A stretch of DNA of 64,000 nt. It comes from Mycobacterium yunnanensis. GTDB lineage: Bacteria; Actinomycetota; Actinomycetes; Mycobacteriales; Mycobacteriaceae. The notes under the pieces were generated by a model, which saw only the letters and a program-made list of their open reading frames with translations, did no database searches and was not told the DNA's origin. The position numbers were made by a program, and so were the translations under genes. The stretch is taken from assembly GCF_025823185.1 (NCBI RefSeq), contig NZ_JACKVK010000003.1:248001-312000 (forward strand), in the 5' to 3' direction. This document shows, one piece after another, positions 1 through 9,721 of the stretch (position 1 is its first letter; each line of letters begins with the position of its first letter).

Positions 1-1179
1 TTGGGCGCCGCGGCCGGTGCCCACCAGCAGTGCCGTCGGGGTCGCGAGTCCGAGCGCGCACGGGCAGGCGATGATCAAGACGGCGACGGCGGCGCTCAGT
101 GCGGCCGTGGCGGAGTTGCCGGTGAGCAGCCAACCCGCGAAGGTGGCGGCGGCCAGGGCGATCACGACGGGGACGAACACCGCCGAGACGCGGTCGGCCA
201 GCCGCTGCACCTCGGCCTTGCCGTTCTGGGCGTCCTCGACCATGCGGGCCATCCGAGCCAGCCGGGTGTCGGATCCGACGCGGCTCGCCCGAACCCGAAG
301 TACACCACTGACGTTCACGGTGGCTCCGGTCACCTCGTCGCCCACGGCGACCTCGACGGGCACCGATTCGCCCGTCAGCATCGACGCGTCGACCGCCGAT
401 GCGCCCGCCACGACCACGCCGTCGGTGGCCACCTTCTCACCGGGCCGCACCACGAAGACGTCGCCGACGGTCAGCTGGTCGACGGGTATGCGCTCCTCGC
501 GGGAGTCGTCTCCCGCCGTGGTGCCCCGGACCACCGCGACGTCCTTGGCCCCCATGTCCAGCAGGGCCCGCAGCGCGGCTCCGGATCGGGTCTTGGCCCT
601 GGCCTCGAAGTGGCGTCCGGCGAGGATGAGGGTGGTGACGACCGCGGCCACCTCCAGGTAGAGCTGGTGATGGGTGTCTCCGGAGAACACCTGTCCGGCC
701 GACCACAGGTACGAGGCGAGCACGCCGATGGAGACCAGGGTGTCCATCGTCGTGGCCCCGTGCCGCAGGTTGACCAGCGCGGCTCGGTGGAACGGCCAGG
801 CGCCCCAGCTGACCACGGGGGTGGCGAGCGCCAAGGCGGCCCATTGCCAACCGGTGAATTGCCAGGCCGAGATCATCGACACGGCCAGCACGGGCACGCT
901 GAGGACGGCCGAGACCACGAGGCGGAGTCGGTATTCGTCGTCGTCGCGGTGGCGTGTGGACCGGCGCTCGGGGCGGTCGACCGTCGCGGAGTAGCCGGTG
1001 GCCTGGACCGCCGCCACCAGGTCGTCGGTGGTGACGCCGGCGTCGAAGTCGACGGCGGCTCGTTCGGTCGCGAAGTTGACGCTGGCCCGCACGCCGTCGA
1101 TCTTGTTGAGCCGCTTCTCGATTCGCGCCGCGCAGGAGGCGCAGGTCATCCCGTCCAGGGAGAGGGTGACGGTGCTCAT
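1..1179 (-). CDS. Copper-translocating P1B-type ATPase (CopA/CtpV-like), 3' part outside window
   Basis: This is the N-terminal 393 residues of a heavy-metal exporting P-type ATPase; the phosphorylation and nucleotide-binding domains lie beyond the window edge. Residues 1-70 are an HMA domain with the metal site GMTCASC. Several membrane segments follow, then the actuator loop with SMLTGES, and finally the transport motif [13 protein letters not shown], whose CPC signature marks copper/silver-type pumps. The ATG at 1179 overlaps the stop of the upstream small HMA protein in an ATGA arrangement, so the two are translationally coupled. The shared promoter carries a CsoR-type operator, which supports Cu(I) as substrate. 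Other soft metals cannot be excluded without the C-terminal part. Confidence 0.93.
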   Translation of the reverse strand, partial: MSTVTLSLDGMTCASCAARIEKRLNKIDGVRASVNFATERAAVDFDAGVTTDDLVAAVQATGYSATVDRPERRSTRHRDDDEYRLRLVVSAVLSVPVLAVSMISAWQFTGWQWAALALATPVVSWGAWPFHRAALVNLRHGATTMDTLVSIGVLASYLWSAGQVFSGDTHHQLYLEVAAVVTTLILAGRHFEARAKTRSGAALRALLDMGAKDVAVVRGTTAGDDSREERIPVDQLTVGDVFVVRPGEKVATDGVVVAGASAVDASMLTGESVPVEVAVGDEVTGATVNVSGVLRVRASRVGSDTRLARMARMVEDAQNGKAEVQRLADRVSAVFVPVVIALAAATFAGWLLTGNSATAALSAAVAVLIIACPCALGLATPTALLVGTGRGAQ

Positions 1180-1382
1180 GGCGTCACCGCGGTCGCGTCG
1201 TAGCCGGCGTCCTCGATGGCTGCGGTGACCGCGTCGACGTCGGGGGTGCCCTCGACCCTCACGGTGCCCTCGGCCAGGGCGACGTCGACCGAGGTCACCC
1301 CGGGCAGCGGGGTCACCGCCGAGGTGATCGCGGCGACGCAGTGCGCGCAGCTCATGCCGTGCACTTCGAACAGGACGCTCAT
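1176..1382 (-). CDS. Small HMA-domain copper chaperone (CopZ-like)
   Basis: A 68-residue single heavy-metal-associated domain with the metal-binding motif GMSCAHC near the N-terminus and the usual beta-alpha-beta-beta-alpha-beta pattern. Proteins of this kind carry Cu(I) in the cytoplasm and pass it to the HMA domain of a P-type ATPase. It is the first gene of a two-gene unit with the ATPase. The ATG at 1382 has no Shine-Dalgarno sequence, but a TATAGT box ends six bases before it, so the transcript is probably leaderless. Confidence 0.88.
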   Translation of the reverse strand: MSVLFEVHGMSCAHCVAAITSAVTPLPGVTSVDVALAEGTVRVEGTPDVDAVTAAIEDAGYDATAVTP

Positions 1383-1388
1383 GCCGCC

Positions 1389-1415
1389 ACTATATACCCA
1401 TAGGGGGTATGGGTA
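1389..1415 (-). promoter_or_regulatory. CsoR-type copper operator overlapping a leaderless promoter
   Basis: On the + strand, 1393-1411 reads TATACCCATAGGGGGTATG and continues GGTA. This pseudo-palindrome closely matches the known CsoR operator of the Bacillus copZA promoter (TACCCTACGGGGGTATGGTA). On the - strand a -10 box TATAGT (1394-1389) sits six bases before the copZ-like ATG, inside one edge of the operator. Repression by apo-CsoR and induction by Cu(I) is the expected mode. No csoR gene is in the window. Confidence 0.75.
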
Positions 1416-1424
1416 GGCGGGCCG

Positions 1425-3002
1425 TCAGTCACCGGTGAACGTGGCCGCCAGCCGCTTCTTGTCGACCTTCTCCCCGGCCAGGGTCGGCAGCGGCTCCGCA
1501 CGAATCTCCCAGCGCGTCGGGATCGCGAAGTAGGACACCACGCCGTCGAGGTGGCGGGCCAGCTCCTGCGGTGTCGGCGGCTCGGCCCCACCGTGATGGA
1601 CCACGACGGCCACCAGTTCCTCGCCGAGATCCGGGTGGGGCACGCCGAGCGCGGCCACCTCGACGACGGCTGGATGGGTGGCGATCGCCGCCTCGACGTG
1701 CGGGCAGGCGATGTTCTCCCCGCCCCGGATGACGACGTCCTTGCTCCTGCCGTCGATGAACAGGTAGCCGTCCTCGGTGAGGTGCCCAAGGTCCCCGGAG
1801 TGCAGCCACCCGTCGGCGTCGACCGTGTCGGCGTTGACCTCGTCGTCGACGCCTGCGTAGCCGTTCATCACCGTGGGGGAGCGCGCGAGCACCTCGCCGA
1901 CGCCGTCGGCGTCCGGATCGGCGATCCGGATCTCGACGACCGGGTACGGCCTGCCCACCGACCCGGGGTGCAGCACGAGGTCGCCGGCGTTGGCGACCGT
2001 GAGGAACCCGCCGGCCTCCGTCATGCCCCACGTGTTGCTCAGTCCGCGCTCGCGCAGCTTCGGCAGCTTGGTGCGGATTCGGTCGAGCAGTGCGGTGGTC
2101 ACGGGTGCCCCGCCCAATGGCCACGACTTCAGGCTGGACAGGTCGCGCGAGTCGAAGTCGGGGTGCTCGAGGAGGCGAATTGCCATGGTGGGCACCGCTC
2201 CCCACACCTGAATGCGTTCGCGTTCGATCAGCTCCAGGATTTGCCCCGGGTCGAACCTTCCCTCCGTCATCACGATCTTGCCGCCGGTGAGGAAGTGGGT
2301 GAGCAGGCTCGAGAGGCCACCGACGTGGAACATCGGCGTCGTCGCCAGGCTGACCACCTGCGCCGAGCCGTCGTCGAGCAGATGTGGAAGCCGACCGGTA
2401 CGCGCCATGATGTTCTGCTGGTTGCAGATCACCGAACGGCGGGACAGCTCGACGGCCTTCGGCATGCCCGAACTACCCGAGGTGAACAGCACCAGCGCGG
2501 GGGCGTCACCGTCGGATTCGACGACGGGGGAGTCCTCGACCGCGGGGCCGTCGAACACGGTGCGCAGGTCGCCGAGCGCGTCGACCGGCGCCCGCACGTC
2601 GAGCGCGGTGTCGCTGAGCACGTGCGCGGGCGCGAGAACGCCGACGGCATGGTCGATCTCGGCCGAGCTCCACCACCGGTTGGCCAGTACCGGCACCGCA
2701 CCGGACAGCCACAGCGCCCACAGCGCCACCACCCACTCCGGGCTGTTGTAGCCGTGCACCATCACGCGGTCGCCGGCGGCGATGCCGAGGCCGGCGAGGT
2801 GCGCTCTCGCGCCGTGAACGGCAGCCCGGAAGCCGGCGAAGCCGACGCGGCGCTCGCCGTGCACGAGGAACGTTCGGTCCGTCCACACCTCGGTGCCTGC
2901 CATCAGCGCGGCGAAGTCACTCGGCGCCCGGTCGTAGAGCAGGCCGGGATGACCGCCGTAGGTGCTCTTCTGGACCTCGGTACCCCAGGTCGTCGGTGCC
3001 AC
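1425..3002 (-). CDS. Acyl-CoA synthetase / AMP-binding enzyme (FadD-like)
   Basis: A 525-residue adenylate-forming (ANL superfamily) enzyme that would activate a carboxylic acid with ATP to an acyl-AMP and then a CoA thioester. The AMP-binding P-loop LFTSGSSGMPK, the motif NTWGMTEAGG, the hinge region FIDGRSKDVVIRGGENI and the C-terminal lysine motif GEKVDKKRL are all present, so it should be catalytically intact. Substrate cannot be told. I chose the GTG at 3002 because the longer frame (to 3161) would run into the AIM24 gene; this start lies five bases after that gene's stop, suggesting co-transcription. Confidence 0.88.
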   Translation of the reverse strand: MAPTTWGTEVQKSTYGGHPGLLYDRAPSDFAALMAGTEVWTDRTFLVHGERRVGFAGFRAAVHGARAHLAGLGIAAGDRVMVHGYNSPEWVVALWALWLSGAVPVLANRWWSSAEIDHAVGVLAPAHVLSDTALDVRAPVDALGDLRTVFDGPAVEDSPVVESDGDAPALVLFTSGSSGMPKAVELSRRSVICNQQNIMARTGRLPHLLDDGSAQVVSLATTPMFHVGGLSSLLTHFLTGGKIVMTEGRFDPGQILELIERERIQVWGAVPTMAIRLLEHPDFDSRDLSSLKSWPLGGAPVTTALLDRIRTKLPKLRERGLSNTWGMTEAGGFLTVANAGDLVLHPGSVGRPYPVVEIRIADPDADGVGEVLARSPTVMNGYAGVDDEVNADTVDADGWLHSGDLGHLTEDGYLFIDGRSKDVVIRGGENIACPHVEAAIATHPAVVEVAALGVPHPDLGEELVAVVVHHGGAEPPTPQELARHLDGVVSYFAIPTRWEIRAEPLPTLAGEKVDKKRLAATFTGD

Positions 3003-3007
3003 GGCGG

Positions 3008-3901
3008 TCACGCCGGCGGAATCTGGATGCCCTCCGAGGGCTGCACGATGACGAAGCCCTGACCGTGGAACGCGACCTGCAGCGCCTCGCCGGAACCGCG
3101 GCCGATCAGCGCGCCCGCCTTGAAGCTGGTCTTCAACTGCGTCTGCAGGTTCGCCGACCAAGCCACCACGGCGTTGGTGTCGGCGTAGGTGGGGGCCTCC
3201 GCGGCGTCGAGCACCACCGGCGGCCCGTCGGTCGTCAACGCCACCCAGCCGGTGCCGCGCAGCGTGGTGTTGAACAACCCGCCGGTGGCGATGCTGCCGC
3301 CCTTGACCCGCTCGATGTTCCAGTTCAGGTTGGCGGAGAACGCCAGTACGTTCTTGCCGCTGATCGACAACCCGGAGTCGGTCAGGTGCAGCAGGTGGAC
3401 GTCATGGGCGAGTTCGCCGAGGAACACGTCACCCCGGCCCTGGCAGCGCATCAGCGGGACGCCCTCGCCCGTGAGCGCCTTCTTGATGAACTTCGACGCA
3501 CCGCCGCCCTCGAACGCGAAGTCCACGTCACCCTGATAGGCGACCATCGACCCCTGTCGGGCCATGAACGGCTCGCCGAGTCGAACGCGGAGCATCCGCG
3601 AATTCTGGTTGGCGATCGGCGTGGATTCCTTCTCGCTGAACCGACCGTCGACGAGATCGCCCGTGATACCGGCGAATCCGTCACCGGCGGGCTGGCCGGG
3701 GTCGTACACCGACGCCTGAGGCGGCTGGGTCTGGCCTTGGGCTTGGGCTTGGGCTTGCGGCGCGGGGGCGCCACCGAGCGGGGCCCGGCCTGGCTGACCC
3801 TGATGAGACACCTGGTCGGTCCATCCGCGACCGTCCCACCAGCGGTAGTCGAAGCGGCCCTCGGGATCGGGCTGCCAGCTTCCTTGTCCGGGTCCAGTCA
3901 C
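3008..3901 (-). CDS. DUF2510-AIM24 family protein
   Basis: A 297-residue protein in three parts. Residues about 8-35 form a DUF2510 repeat (PDPEG...YRWWDGRGWTDQV), a short tryptophan-rich module usual in actinobacterial envelope-associated proteins. A Q/A/P-rich linker follows (about 45-65). The rest is an AIM24 domain, a beta-rich fold known from mitochondrial inner-membrane and bacterial proteins of unclear biochemical role. There is no signal peptide. The start is the GTG at 3901 with a GAGGAG ribosome site upstream. It is probably first in a unit with the acyl-CoA synthetase. The function is unknown. Confidence 0.85.
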   Translation of the reverse strand: MTGPGQGSWQPDPEGRFDYRWWDGRGWTDQVSHQGQPGRAPLGGAPAPQAQAQAQGQTQPPQASVYDPGQPAGDGFAGITGDLVDGRFSEKESTPIANQNSRMLRVRLGEPFMARQGSMVAYQGDVDFAFEGGGASKFIKKALTGEGVPLMRCQGRGDVFLGELAHDVHLLHLTDSGLSISGKNVLAFSANLNWNIERVKGGSIATGGLFNTTLRGTGWVALTTDGPPVVLDAAEAPTYADTNAVVAWSANLQTQLKTSFKAGALIGRGSGEALQVAFHGQGFVIVQPSEGIQIPPA

Positions 3902-3992
3902 CGTGTCACTCCTCGGGTCGACGTCGCATCTCCTGACCAGACCCTAGGCCAACTGCCTCTGGTGCCGGGGCGCGTCCTGGCATGCTGGGGCG

Positions 3993-4196
3993 ATGTCCAA
4001 GGAGATCGACCCGGCCCGTGCCCGCAGTGCCGTCGAGGTGGTCAAACAGCATCCCGGAATGGTCCTGTTCCTCGCCTCGCCGGGGATCGTCGCCCTCGCC
4101 GCGGTGTGGTGGCTGGCGGGCCCGGGATGGGCGGTGTTGCTGCTGATCGCGTTGGTCGTCGGGGGCGGTGTCGCGGTCACGCGCAAGCTGCGCTGA
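3993..4196 (+). CDS. Small two-helix membrane protein
   Basis: A 67-residue protein with a charged N-terminus (MSKEIDPARARSAVEVVKQ), two closely spaced hydrophobic segments (about residues 22-40 and 44-60) and a basic tail (VTRKLR), consistent with a small inner-membrane hairpin. It is divergent from the AIM24 gene. I recognise no family. Coding is supported by clean hydrophobic periodicity and a start just downstream of the divergent region. Confidence 0.6.
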   Translation: MSKEIDPARARSAVEVVKQHPGMVLFLASPGIVALAAVWWLAGPGWAVLLLIALVVGGGVAVTRKLR

Positions 4197-4242
4197 CGAC
4201 CGTGCCCGTTCGCCCTGGGAGGATTCTGCTCCGTTCCATCTC

Positions 4243-4265
4243 TTACAAGGTAATCATGTAATCAT
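4243..4265 (+). promoter_or_regulatory. AT-rich operator/promoter with tandem GTAATCAT at a start codon
   Basis: GTAATCAT occurs twice back to back (4250-4257 and 4258-4265), the second copy running into the ATG at 4264. It is preceded by TTAC, so TTAC-AAG-GTAA (4243-4253) and TTACA...TGTAA (4243-4261) also form dyads. TAATCA (4251-4256) is positioned as a -10 box for a leaderless transcript starting at the ATG. The block is conspicuously AT-rich for this genome and looks like an autoregulatory operator. Confidence 0.55.
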
Positions 4266-4806
4266 GAAACAACATCACCGCGGCCGCCCCGGCGGCTGGC
4301 AACAGTCCCACCAGCCCGACGCCACCGACGCTCCCGAATGGATCGCCGGACGCCTACCCGAGGGCTGGTTCTCGGGTGACCCGACGGTCGTCGTCGACCG
4401 CGAGGAGATCACCGTCGTCGGGCACCTTCCCGACGCCGACGGCCAGGAGAGTGACGCCCGTGCCTCCGGTCGCGCCGCGCGCTTCCGGGAGGAGACCCGA
4501 TCCGAGCGGATGCGGATCGCCGACGAAGCCGAGCACCGCTACGGCCGCAAGGTGGCCTGGGGCGTCCAGGTCGGGTCGGAACGAATCCTGTTCACCCACA
4601 TCGCCGTACCGGTCATGACGCGTCTTCGTCAGCCGGAGCGGCAGGTACTCGACACGCTGGTCGACGCCGGCGTGGCCCGGTCGCGCTCCGATGCGCTGGC
4701 GTGGTCGGTGCGCCTGGTCGGCGAGCATGCCGACGAGTGGCTCGGCAAGCTGCGCGAGGCCATGACCACCGTCGACGACCTGCGCACCGAGGGCCCGAAG
4801 CTCTAG
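4264..4806 (+). CDS. Conserved hypothetical protein with possible ribbon-helix-helix C-terminus
   Basis: A 180-residue basic protein. The N-terminal two thirds hold no family I recognise. Residues about 115-160 ([20 protein letters not shown] then [20 protein letters not shown]) have the strand-helix-SRSDAL-helix pattern of CopG/Arc-type ribbon-helix-helix DNA-binding domains; this is inference from pattern only. The ATG at 4264 was preferred over the longer frame because a tandem repeat with a leaderless-type -10 lies directly before it. Its 3' end overlaps the convergent ABC transporter gene by four bases. Autoregulation through the start-site repeat is plausible. Confidence 0.7.
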   Translation: MKQHHRGRPGGWQQSHQPDATDAPEWIAGRLPEGWFSGDPTVVVDREEITVVGHLPDADGQESDARASGRAARFREETRSERMRIADEAEHRYGRKVAWGVQVGSERILFTHIAVPVMTRLRQPERQVLDTLVDAGVARSRSDALAWSVRLVGEHADEWLGKLREAMTTVDDLRTEGPKL

Positions 4807-6704
4807 GCCTGGTTCATCTCCCAGTACTCGCCGTGGCGGGCCATCAGCTCGTCGTGAGTGCCGCGTTCGACGATGCGGCCGGCCTCCATCACCAGGATCA
4901 CGTCGGCGTCGCGAATCGTGGAAAGCCGGTGCGCGATGATGAAACTCGTTCTGTCCCGGCGTAGTTCGGCCGTCGCCTGCTGAATCAGCAGCTCGGTGCG
5001 GGTGTCCACCGAGCTGGTCGCCTCGTCGAGGATCAGCAGGCTCGGCTGGGCCAGGATCGCCCTGGCGATGGTGATCAGCTGCTTCTCGCCCGCGCTGATG
5101 TTGCTTCCGTCGTCGGCGATGCGGGTCTGATATCCGTTCGGCAGGGTCGCGACGAACCTGTCGACGTGCGCCGCCCGGGCAGCCTCGACCACCCGCCGTT
5201 CGTCGGCGTCGGGGCGGCCGTAGGCGATGTTGTCGTAGATGGTGCCGCCGAAGAGCCAGGTGTCCTGCAAGACCATCCCGATGCTGGAGCGCAGGGCATG
5301 GCGGCTCATCGCGGTCACGTCCACGCCGTCGACCGTGATGCGACCGGAGTCGACTTCGTAGAACCGCATCAGCAGGTTCACCAGGGTCGTCTTGCCGGCC
5401 CCGGTGGGCCCTACGATCGCCACGGTGCTGCCCGGCTCGGCCACCAGTGACAGGTCCTCGATGATCGGCGTGCCGGGGCGGTAGGCGAACCCGACGTGCT
5501 CGAACGCCACCCGCCCCGGTCCTCGTCGCTCGGGGGCGGAAGTGGTGGGATCCGGTGTCTGCTCTTCGGTGTCGAGGAGCTCGAATACCCGCTCTGCACT
5601 GGCAATTCCGGACTGCAACGTGTTGTACATCGACGCCACCTGCGTCAACGGTTGGTTGAACTGGCGGACGTACTGAATGAAGGCCTGAATGTTGCCCAGC
5701 GAGATCTGCCCCGTCGCGACCTGCAGCCCGCCGACGACGGCGACCGCGACGTAGCTCAGATTGCCGACGAACGTCGTCGCCGGAGACACCAGCCCGGAGA
5801 GGAACTGCGCCCGGAAACTGGCCTCGTACACCTCGCCGTTCAGCTCCTGGAACCGCTCCTCGGCGATGGCGCGGTGCCCGAAGGTCTTGACGACGGTGAA
5901 CCCGCTGTAGGTTTCCTCGACGTGGGCGTTGAGGCGCCCGGTGTTGCGCCACTGCGCCACGAACTGATCCCGGCTGCGACGGGCGATCGTGCGAGTCGCC
6001 CACAGCGACAACGGCACCGTCAACACGGTGATCGCGGCGAGCACCGGGGAGATCGACAGCATCATCGCCAGCACCGCCACGACGGTCAGGATCGAGGTCA
6101 GCAGCTGGCTGATGGTCAACGACAGCGACGACTGGATGTTGTCGACGTCGTTGGTGACCCTGCTCAGCACTTCACCGCGTTGGCGAGAGTCGAAGTACGA
6201 CAACGGCAGTCGATGGACCTTGTCCTCGACGTCGGACCGCAGTGCCACCATCGTCTTCTGGATGATGACGTTGAGCAGGCGGGCCTGGATCCAGACCATC
6301 AGTGCGGCCACCAGATACAACAGCAGGGCCAGAAGCAGCGTGCGGCCGACGGCGCCGAAGTCGACGCCCCGTCCCGGCACCACGTCCATGCCGGACAGCA
6401 GGTCGGCGAACGTGCCGTCACCCCGCGCCCTGGCCGCCTCGACCGCCTGCTCCTTGGTGAGGCCGGCGGGCAGGCCGCGGCCGATCACACCACTGAACAG
6501 CAGGTCGGTGGCGTGCCCGAGGATCAACGGTCCCACCACGCCGATGGCGATGCCCACGACGCCGAGCAGCAGCACCGTGACGGTCGGAAGTCGTTGCGGC
6601 GTCAGCCTGTTCAGCAACCGCACCGCGGTGGCACGAAAGTCCCTGGACCGCTCGGTGGGTGCGTCGAGACCGGCGTTGAGCCTACGGCCGACCGGCCCGG
6701 TCAC
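4803..6704 (-). CDS. ABC exporter half-transporter (Rv1272c-like)
   Basis: A 633-residue type IV ABC protein: an N-terminal six-helix membrane domain followed by an ATPase domain. The ATPase half has Walker [12 protein letters not shown], the signature-like [15 protein letters not shown] (degenerate: SAGEK instead of SGGQ), and Walker [13 protein letters not shown]. The GTG at 6704 overlaps the stop of the partner half-transporter, so the two should form a heterodimer. The M. tuberculosis counterparts Rv1272c/Rv1273c sit in the same position beside lprB; Rv1272c has been reported to promote fatty-acid import. Direction and substrate here are not decided by sequence. Confidence 0.92.
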   Translation of the reverse strand: MTGPVGRRLNAGLDAPTERSRDFRATAVRLLNRLTPQRLPTVTVLLLGVVGIAIGVVGPLILGHATDLLFSGVIGRGLPAGLTKEQAVEAARARGDGTFADLLSGMDVVPGRGVDFGAVGRTLLLALLLYLVAALMVWIQARLLNVIIQKTMVALRSDVEDKVHRLPLSYFDSRQRGEVLSRVTNDVDNIQSSLSLTISQLLTSILTVVAVLAMMLSISPVLAAITVLTVPLSLWATRTIARRSRDQFVAQWRNTGRLNAHVEETYSGFTVVKTFGHRAIAEERFQELNGEVYEASFRAQFLSGLVSPATTFVGNLSYVAVAVVGGLQVATGQISLGNIQAFIQYVRQFNQPLTQVASMYNTLQSGIASAERVFELLDTEEQTPDPTTSAPERRGPGRVAFEHVGFAYRPGTPIIEDLSLVAEPGSTVAIVGPTGAGKTTLVNLLMRFYEVDSGRITVDGVDVTAMSRHALRSSIGMVLQDTWLFGGTIYDNIAYGRPDADERRVVEAARAAHVDRFVATLPNGYQTRIADDGSNISAGEKQLITIARAILAQPSLLILDEATSSVDTRTELLIQQATAELRRDRTSFIIAHRLSTIRDADVILVMEAGRIVERGTHDELMARHGEYWEMNQA

Positions 6705-8437
6705 CGGCGGTCCCCCGTCGCGACGGCCTGAGAATCGGCGAACTCCGCGTACACGGGGCACTCGAGGATCAGCTCGTCGTGCGTCCCGACTCCGACGACG
6801 GCACCGTCGTCGACCACGACGATCTGATCGGCGTCCATCACCGTCGAGATGCGTTGGGAGACGATCACCACCGTCGACTCGGCGGACACCTCGGCCAGGG
6901 CGGCTCGGACCCGTGCGTCGGTCCGCACGTCGAGGGCGGAGAACGCGTCGTCGAAGAGGTAGACCGCCGGGCGACGAATCACCCCGCGGGCAATGGCCAA
7001 CCGCTGCCGCTGACCACCGGAGAAGTTGATGCCGCCCTGGGCAACCCGCATATGCAACCCGTCGGGGTGGGCGCCGACGAAGTCGTCGGCCGCGGCGACC
7101 CGCAGCGCAGCCCACATCTCGTCCTCGCCGGCGTCGGCCTTGCCGTAGCGCAGGTTGTCGGCGACGGTTCCGGAGAACAGGTAGCCCCGTTGGGGAACCA
7201 GTCCGATCGTCGACCACAGGGTCTCGACGTCGTAGTCCCTGACGTCGACCCCGTCGACGGCCACGGCGCCCTCGGTGACGTCGAACAGTCGACAGATCAG
7301 GGAGATGAGCGTGGACTTGCCCGACCCCGTCGACCCCACCACCGCGGTGGTGGTGCCGGGCCGGGCACTCAGCGAGACTCGTTGCAGCACAGGGCGGTCG
7401 GCGCCCGGGTATCGGAAGCTGGCGCCGACGATCTCGACGGCGCCGCGGGCGACGGCAGGGCGGGTGGGTACCGCCGGACTGGAGATCGCGGGCGTGGTGG
7501 CGAGCACCTCGCTGATGCGCTCGGCACACACCGAGGCGCGCGGCAGCATCACCAGCAGCAGTGTCGCCATCAGCACCGCCATCAGGATCTGCATGAAGTA
7601 GGACAGGAAGGCGATCAGCGAACCGACCTGCATCTCCCCGGCGTCGATGCGCAGCCCACCGAACCAGATCAGCGCGACGCTGGAGAGGTTGATCACCAGT
7701 GTGGTGAACGGCAGCATGAGCGCTTGGAGGCGGCCGACGGTCATCGCGGTGTCGGCCAGCGCCTCGTTGGCCTCGCGGAACCTGGTGCGCTCGAACGGTT
7801 CCCTGGCGAAGGCGCGGATGACGCGGATGCCGGCCAGCTGCTCGCGCAGCACGCGGTTGATGCCGTCGATCAGTCGCTGCATGCGACGGAAGATCGGCAG
7901 CAGCTTCGAGACGATGATCCAGTTGGACAACCCCAACAGCGGCACGCTGACCATCAGCAGCCAGGACAGGCCGGCGTTCTGATGGATTGCCATGGCGATG
8001 CCGCCGACGCACATGATGGGTGCGGCGATGAGCATGGTGCAGGTCATCTGCAGGAGCACCTGGATCTGCTGGACGTCGTTGGTGGTGCGGGTCAGCAGCG
8101 TCGGGGCGCCGAAGCGAGCGGTCTCCTCGGCCGACAGCCCGACGACGTGACCGAACATCGCCGACCGCAGATCGCGGCCGAAGCCCATGCCCACGCGTGA
8201 ACCGAAGTAGACGGCGCCGATCGCGCAGAGCACCTGCAGCGCGGTGACGCCGAGCATCATGGCGCCGAGTTCGACGATCCTGGTGGTGTCGCCCTTGGCA
8301 ACGCCGTCGTCGATGATCGCGGCGTTGATCGTCGGCAGGTACAGCGACGCCAGCGAGCTGACCATCTGGAGCGCGGCGACGACGGCGACCGCCCCGCGGT
8401 AGGGCCCCGCATACCGTCGCAGCAACGCCCAGAGCAT
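6701..8437 (-). CDS. ABC exporter half-transporter (Rv1273c-like)
   Basis: A 578-residue membrane-ATPase fusion with six predicted helices and an ATPase domain containing Walker [12 protein letters not shown], the canonical signature [14 protein letters not shown] and Walker [13 protein letters not shown]. The Walker B position has Asp where the catalytic Glu is expected, so this half probably carries a degenerate site, as is usual in heterodimeric exporters. I take the ATG at 8437 ([15 protein letters not shown]), which begins just before the first helix. It is the first gene of the pair and divergent from lprB. Confidence 0.92.
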   Translation of the reverse strand: MLWALLRRYAGPYRGAVAVVAALQMVSSLASLYLPTINAAIIDDGVAKGDTTRIVELGAMMLGVTALQVLCAIGAVYFGSRVGMGFGRDLRSAMFGHVVGLSAEETARFGAPTLLTRTTNDVQQIQVLLQMTCTMLIAAPIMCVGGIAMAIHQNAGLSWLLMVSVPLLGLSNWIIVSKLLPIFRRMQRLIDGINRVLREQLAGIRVIRAFAREPFERTRFREANEALADTAMTVGRLQALMLPFTTLVINLSSVALIWFGGLRIDAGEMQVGSLIAFLSYFMQILMAVLMATLLLVMLPRASVCAERISEVLATTPAISSPAVPTRPAVARGAVEIVGASFRYPGADRPVLQRVSLSARPGTTTAVVGSTGSGKSTLISLICRLFDVTEGAVAVDGVDVRDYDVETLWSTIGLVPQRGYLFSGTVADNLRYGKADAGEDEMWAALRVAAADDFVGAHPDGLHMRVAQGGINFSGGQRQRLAIARGVIRRPAVYLFDDAFSALDVRTDARVRAALAEVSAESTVVIVSQRISTVMDADQIVVVDDGAVVGVGTHDELILECPVYAEFADSQAVATGDRR

Positions 8438-8541
8438 TCCGCAACTGTCGCACACCCGGGCCGCTGCGCCGACACCCGTGGATTTCCTTAGAAAGCTCCA
8501 GGTCAGTCGGCATGTCGGTGGTTGTGCCCAGAGGCTGCCGC

Positions 8542-8547
8542 TACAGT
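8542..8547 (+). promoter_or_regulatory. -10 box of a leaderless lprB transcript
   Basis: TACAGT at 8542-8547 is followed by seven bases and the GTG of lprB at 8555. This matches the mycobacterial TANNNT spacing for a transcript that begins at the start codon, and there is no Shine-Dalgarno sequence. Confidence 0.5.
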
Positions 8548-8554
8548 GTCGGGC

Positions 8555-9133
8555 GTGACGGGAAGACGCGGCCACCGCCTCGGCGGACGCAACACGAAGG
8601 CGCTGGCGCTGCTCGCGGCCGCCGTGATCGCATTGGTTGCGGCGTGTTCGGGCAGCTCCGACCAGGCCAGCGGTCCCGCCAGTTCGTCGGCACCCGCACC
8701 CGCGGGCGACGCCAAGCACGGAAACATGTTCCCCGAGTGTGGCGGCATCACCGACGAGACCATGGCGCAGCAGACCAAGATCAACGGATTGGTCAACACC
8801 GCCAAGACGTCGGTGGGCTGCCAGTGGCTGCTCGGCGGCGGCATCCTCGGTCCCCACTTCTCCTTCAACTGGTATCGCGGGAGCCCCATCGGGCGCGAAC
8901 GCAAGACCGAGGAGCTGTCGCGCACCAGCGTGGAGGACATCAACATCGAAGGTCATGACGGGTTCATCGCCAAGAACGACGATCCCCAACTGGGCACCTC
9001 ACTGTGCGAGATCGGCATTCAGTTCGACGACGACTTCATCGAGTGGTCGGTGAACTTCACCGAGAAGCCGTTCCCGGATGCGTGCGACGTCGCCAAGGAA
9101 CTCACCCGCCAGTCGATCGTGAACTCCAAGTGA
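8555..9133 (+). CDS. lprB: Lipoprotein LprB (DUF3558)
   Basis: A 192-residue lipoprotein. A basic N-terminus and hydrophobic segment end in the lipobox LVAAC, so the mature protein would be lipidated on Cys and held on the outer face of the membrane. The rest is a DUF3558 domain with the expected cysteine pairs (FPECGG, VGCQW, SLCEI, DACDVA). The family is confined to actinobacteria and its role is unclear. The GTG at 8555 was chosen because a -10 box precedes it by seven bases. It is the first gene of an operon with lprC, whose start overlaps its stop. Confidence 0.88.
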   Translation: MTGRRGHRLGGRNTKALALLAAAVIALVAACSGSSDQASGPASSSAPAPAGDAKHGNMFPECGGITDETMAQQTKINGLVNTAKTSVGCQWLLGGGILGPHFSFNWYRGSPIGRERKTEELSRTSVEDINIEGHDGFIAKNDDPQLGTSLCEIGIQFDDDFIEWSVNFTEKPFPDACDVAKELTRQSIVNSK

Positions 9134-9720
9134 GCGCGCCTCGGTATCAGTTCCCCGGTCGCTACGCTCCTGCCCTCCGCCGGGTCCTGGCGGCGCTGGT
9201 CGCCATCCTCGCTACGATCACGATGCTCGTCGGTTGCTCGCGTGACGTCACGGGACAGGCCGTGAAGGCAGGTGCCGGGGGCGGCACGGCTCGCAACGAC
9301 AACTCCGCGAAGACCTACCCCAACCTGCTGAAGGAATGCGACGTCCTGACCACCGACGTCCTCGCCAAGACCGTCGGTGCCGATCCGCTGGACATCCAGA
9401 GCACCTTCGTCGGCGCGCTGTGCCGGTGGCAGGCGCTCAATCCCGCGGGACTCATCGACATCACCCGGTTCTGGTTCGAGCAGGGCAGCCTCGACAACGA
9501 ACGCAAGGTCGCCGACTTCCTGAAGTATCAGGTCGAGAGCCGCTCGGTCGCGGGCGTGCAGTCGATCGTGATGAAGCCCAACGACGCCAGCGGCGCATGC
9601 GGCGTGGCCAGTGACGCGGCCGGCGTGGTCGGGTGGTGGGTCAACCCGCAGGTGCCAGGCGTCGACGCGTGCGGCATGGCGATCAAGCTGATGGAGCTGA
9701 CGCTCAACACGAACAACTAG
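9130..9720 (+). CDS. lprC: Lipoprotein LprC (DUF3558)
   Basis: A 196-residue lipoprotein paralogous to LprB, with an N-terminal hydrophobic segment ending in the lipobox MLVGC and a DUF3558 domain beginning around YPNLLKECDVL and carrying the conserved cysteines ALCRW, GACGVA and DACGM. The GTG at 9130 overlaps the lprB stop. The lprB-lprC pair beside the ABC half-transporters and sixA is the same order as in M. tuberculosis Rv1273c-Rv1276c. No biochemical function is established that I can name. Confidence 0.87.
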   Translation: MSAPRYQFPGRYAPALRRVLAALVAILATITMLVGCSRDVTGQAVKAGAGGGTARNDNSAKTYPNLLKECDVLTTDVLAKTVGADPLDIQSTFVGALCRWQALNPAGLIDITRFWFEQGSLDNERKVADFLKYQVESRSVAGVQSIVMKPNDASGACGVASDAAGVVGWWVNPQVPGVDACGMAIKLMELTLNTNN

Positions 9721-9721
9721 C

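Noticed and set aside
1..1203. 400-codon open frame on the + strand at the window start
   Set aside because: It is the antisense shadow of the P-type ATPase, which has HMA, TGES and CPC motifs; the + frame is low-complexity Gly/Arg/His with no domain.
6705..8513. Extension of the first ABC gene to 8513 as one 1236-residue protein
   Set aside because: The extra part is an out-of-frame shadow of the second ABC gene; the GTGA overlap at 6701-6704 marks the real junction.
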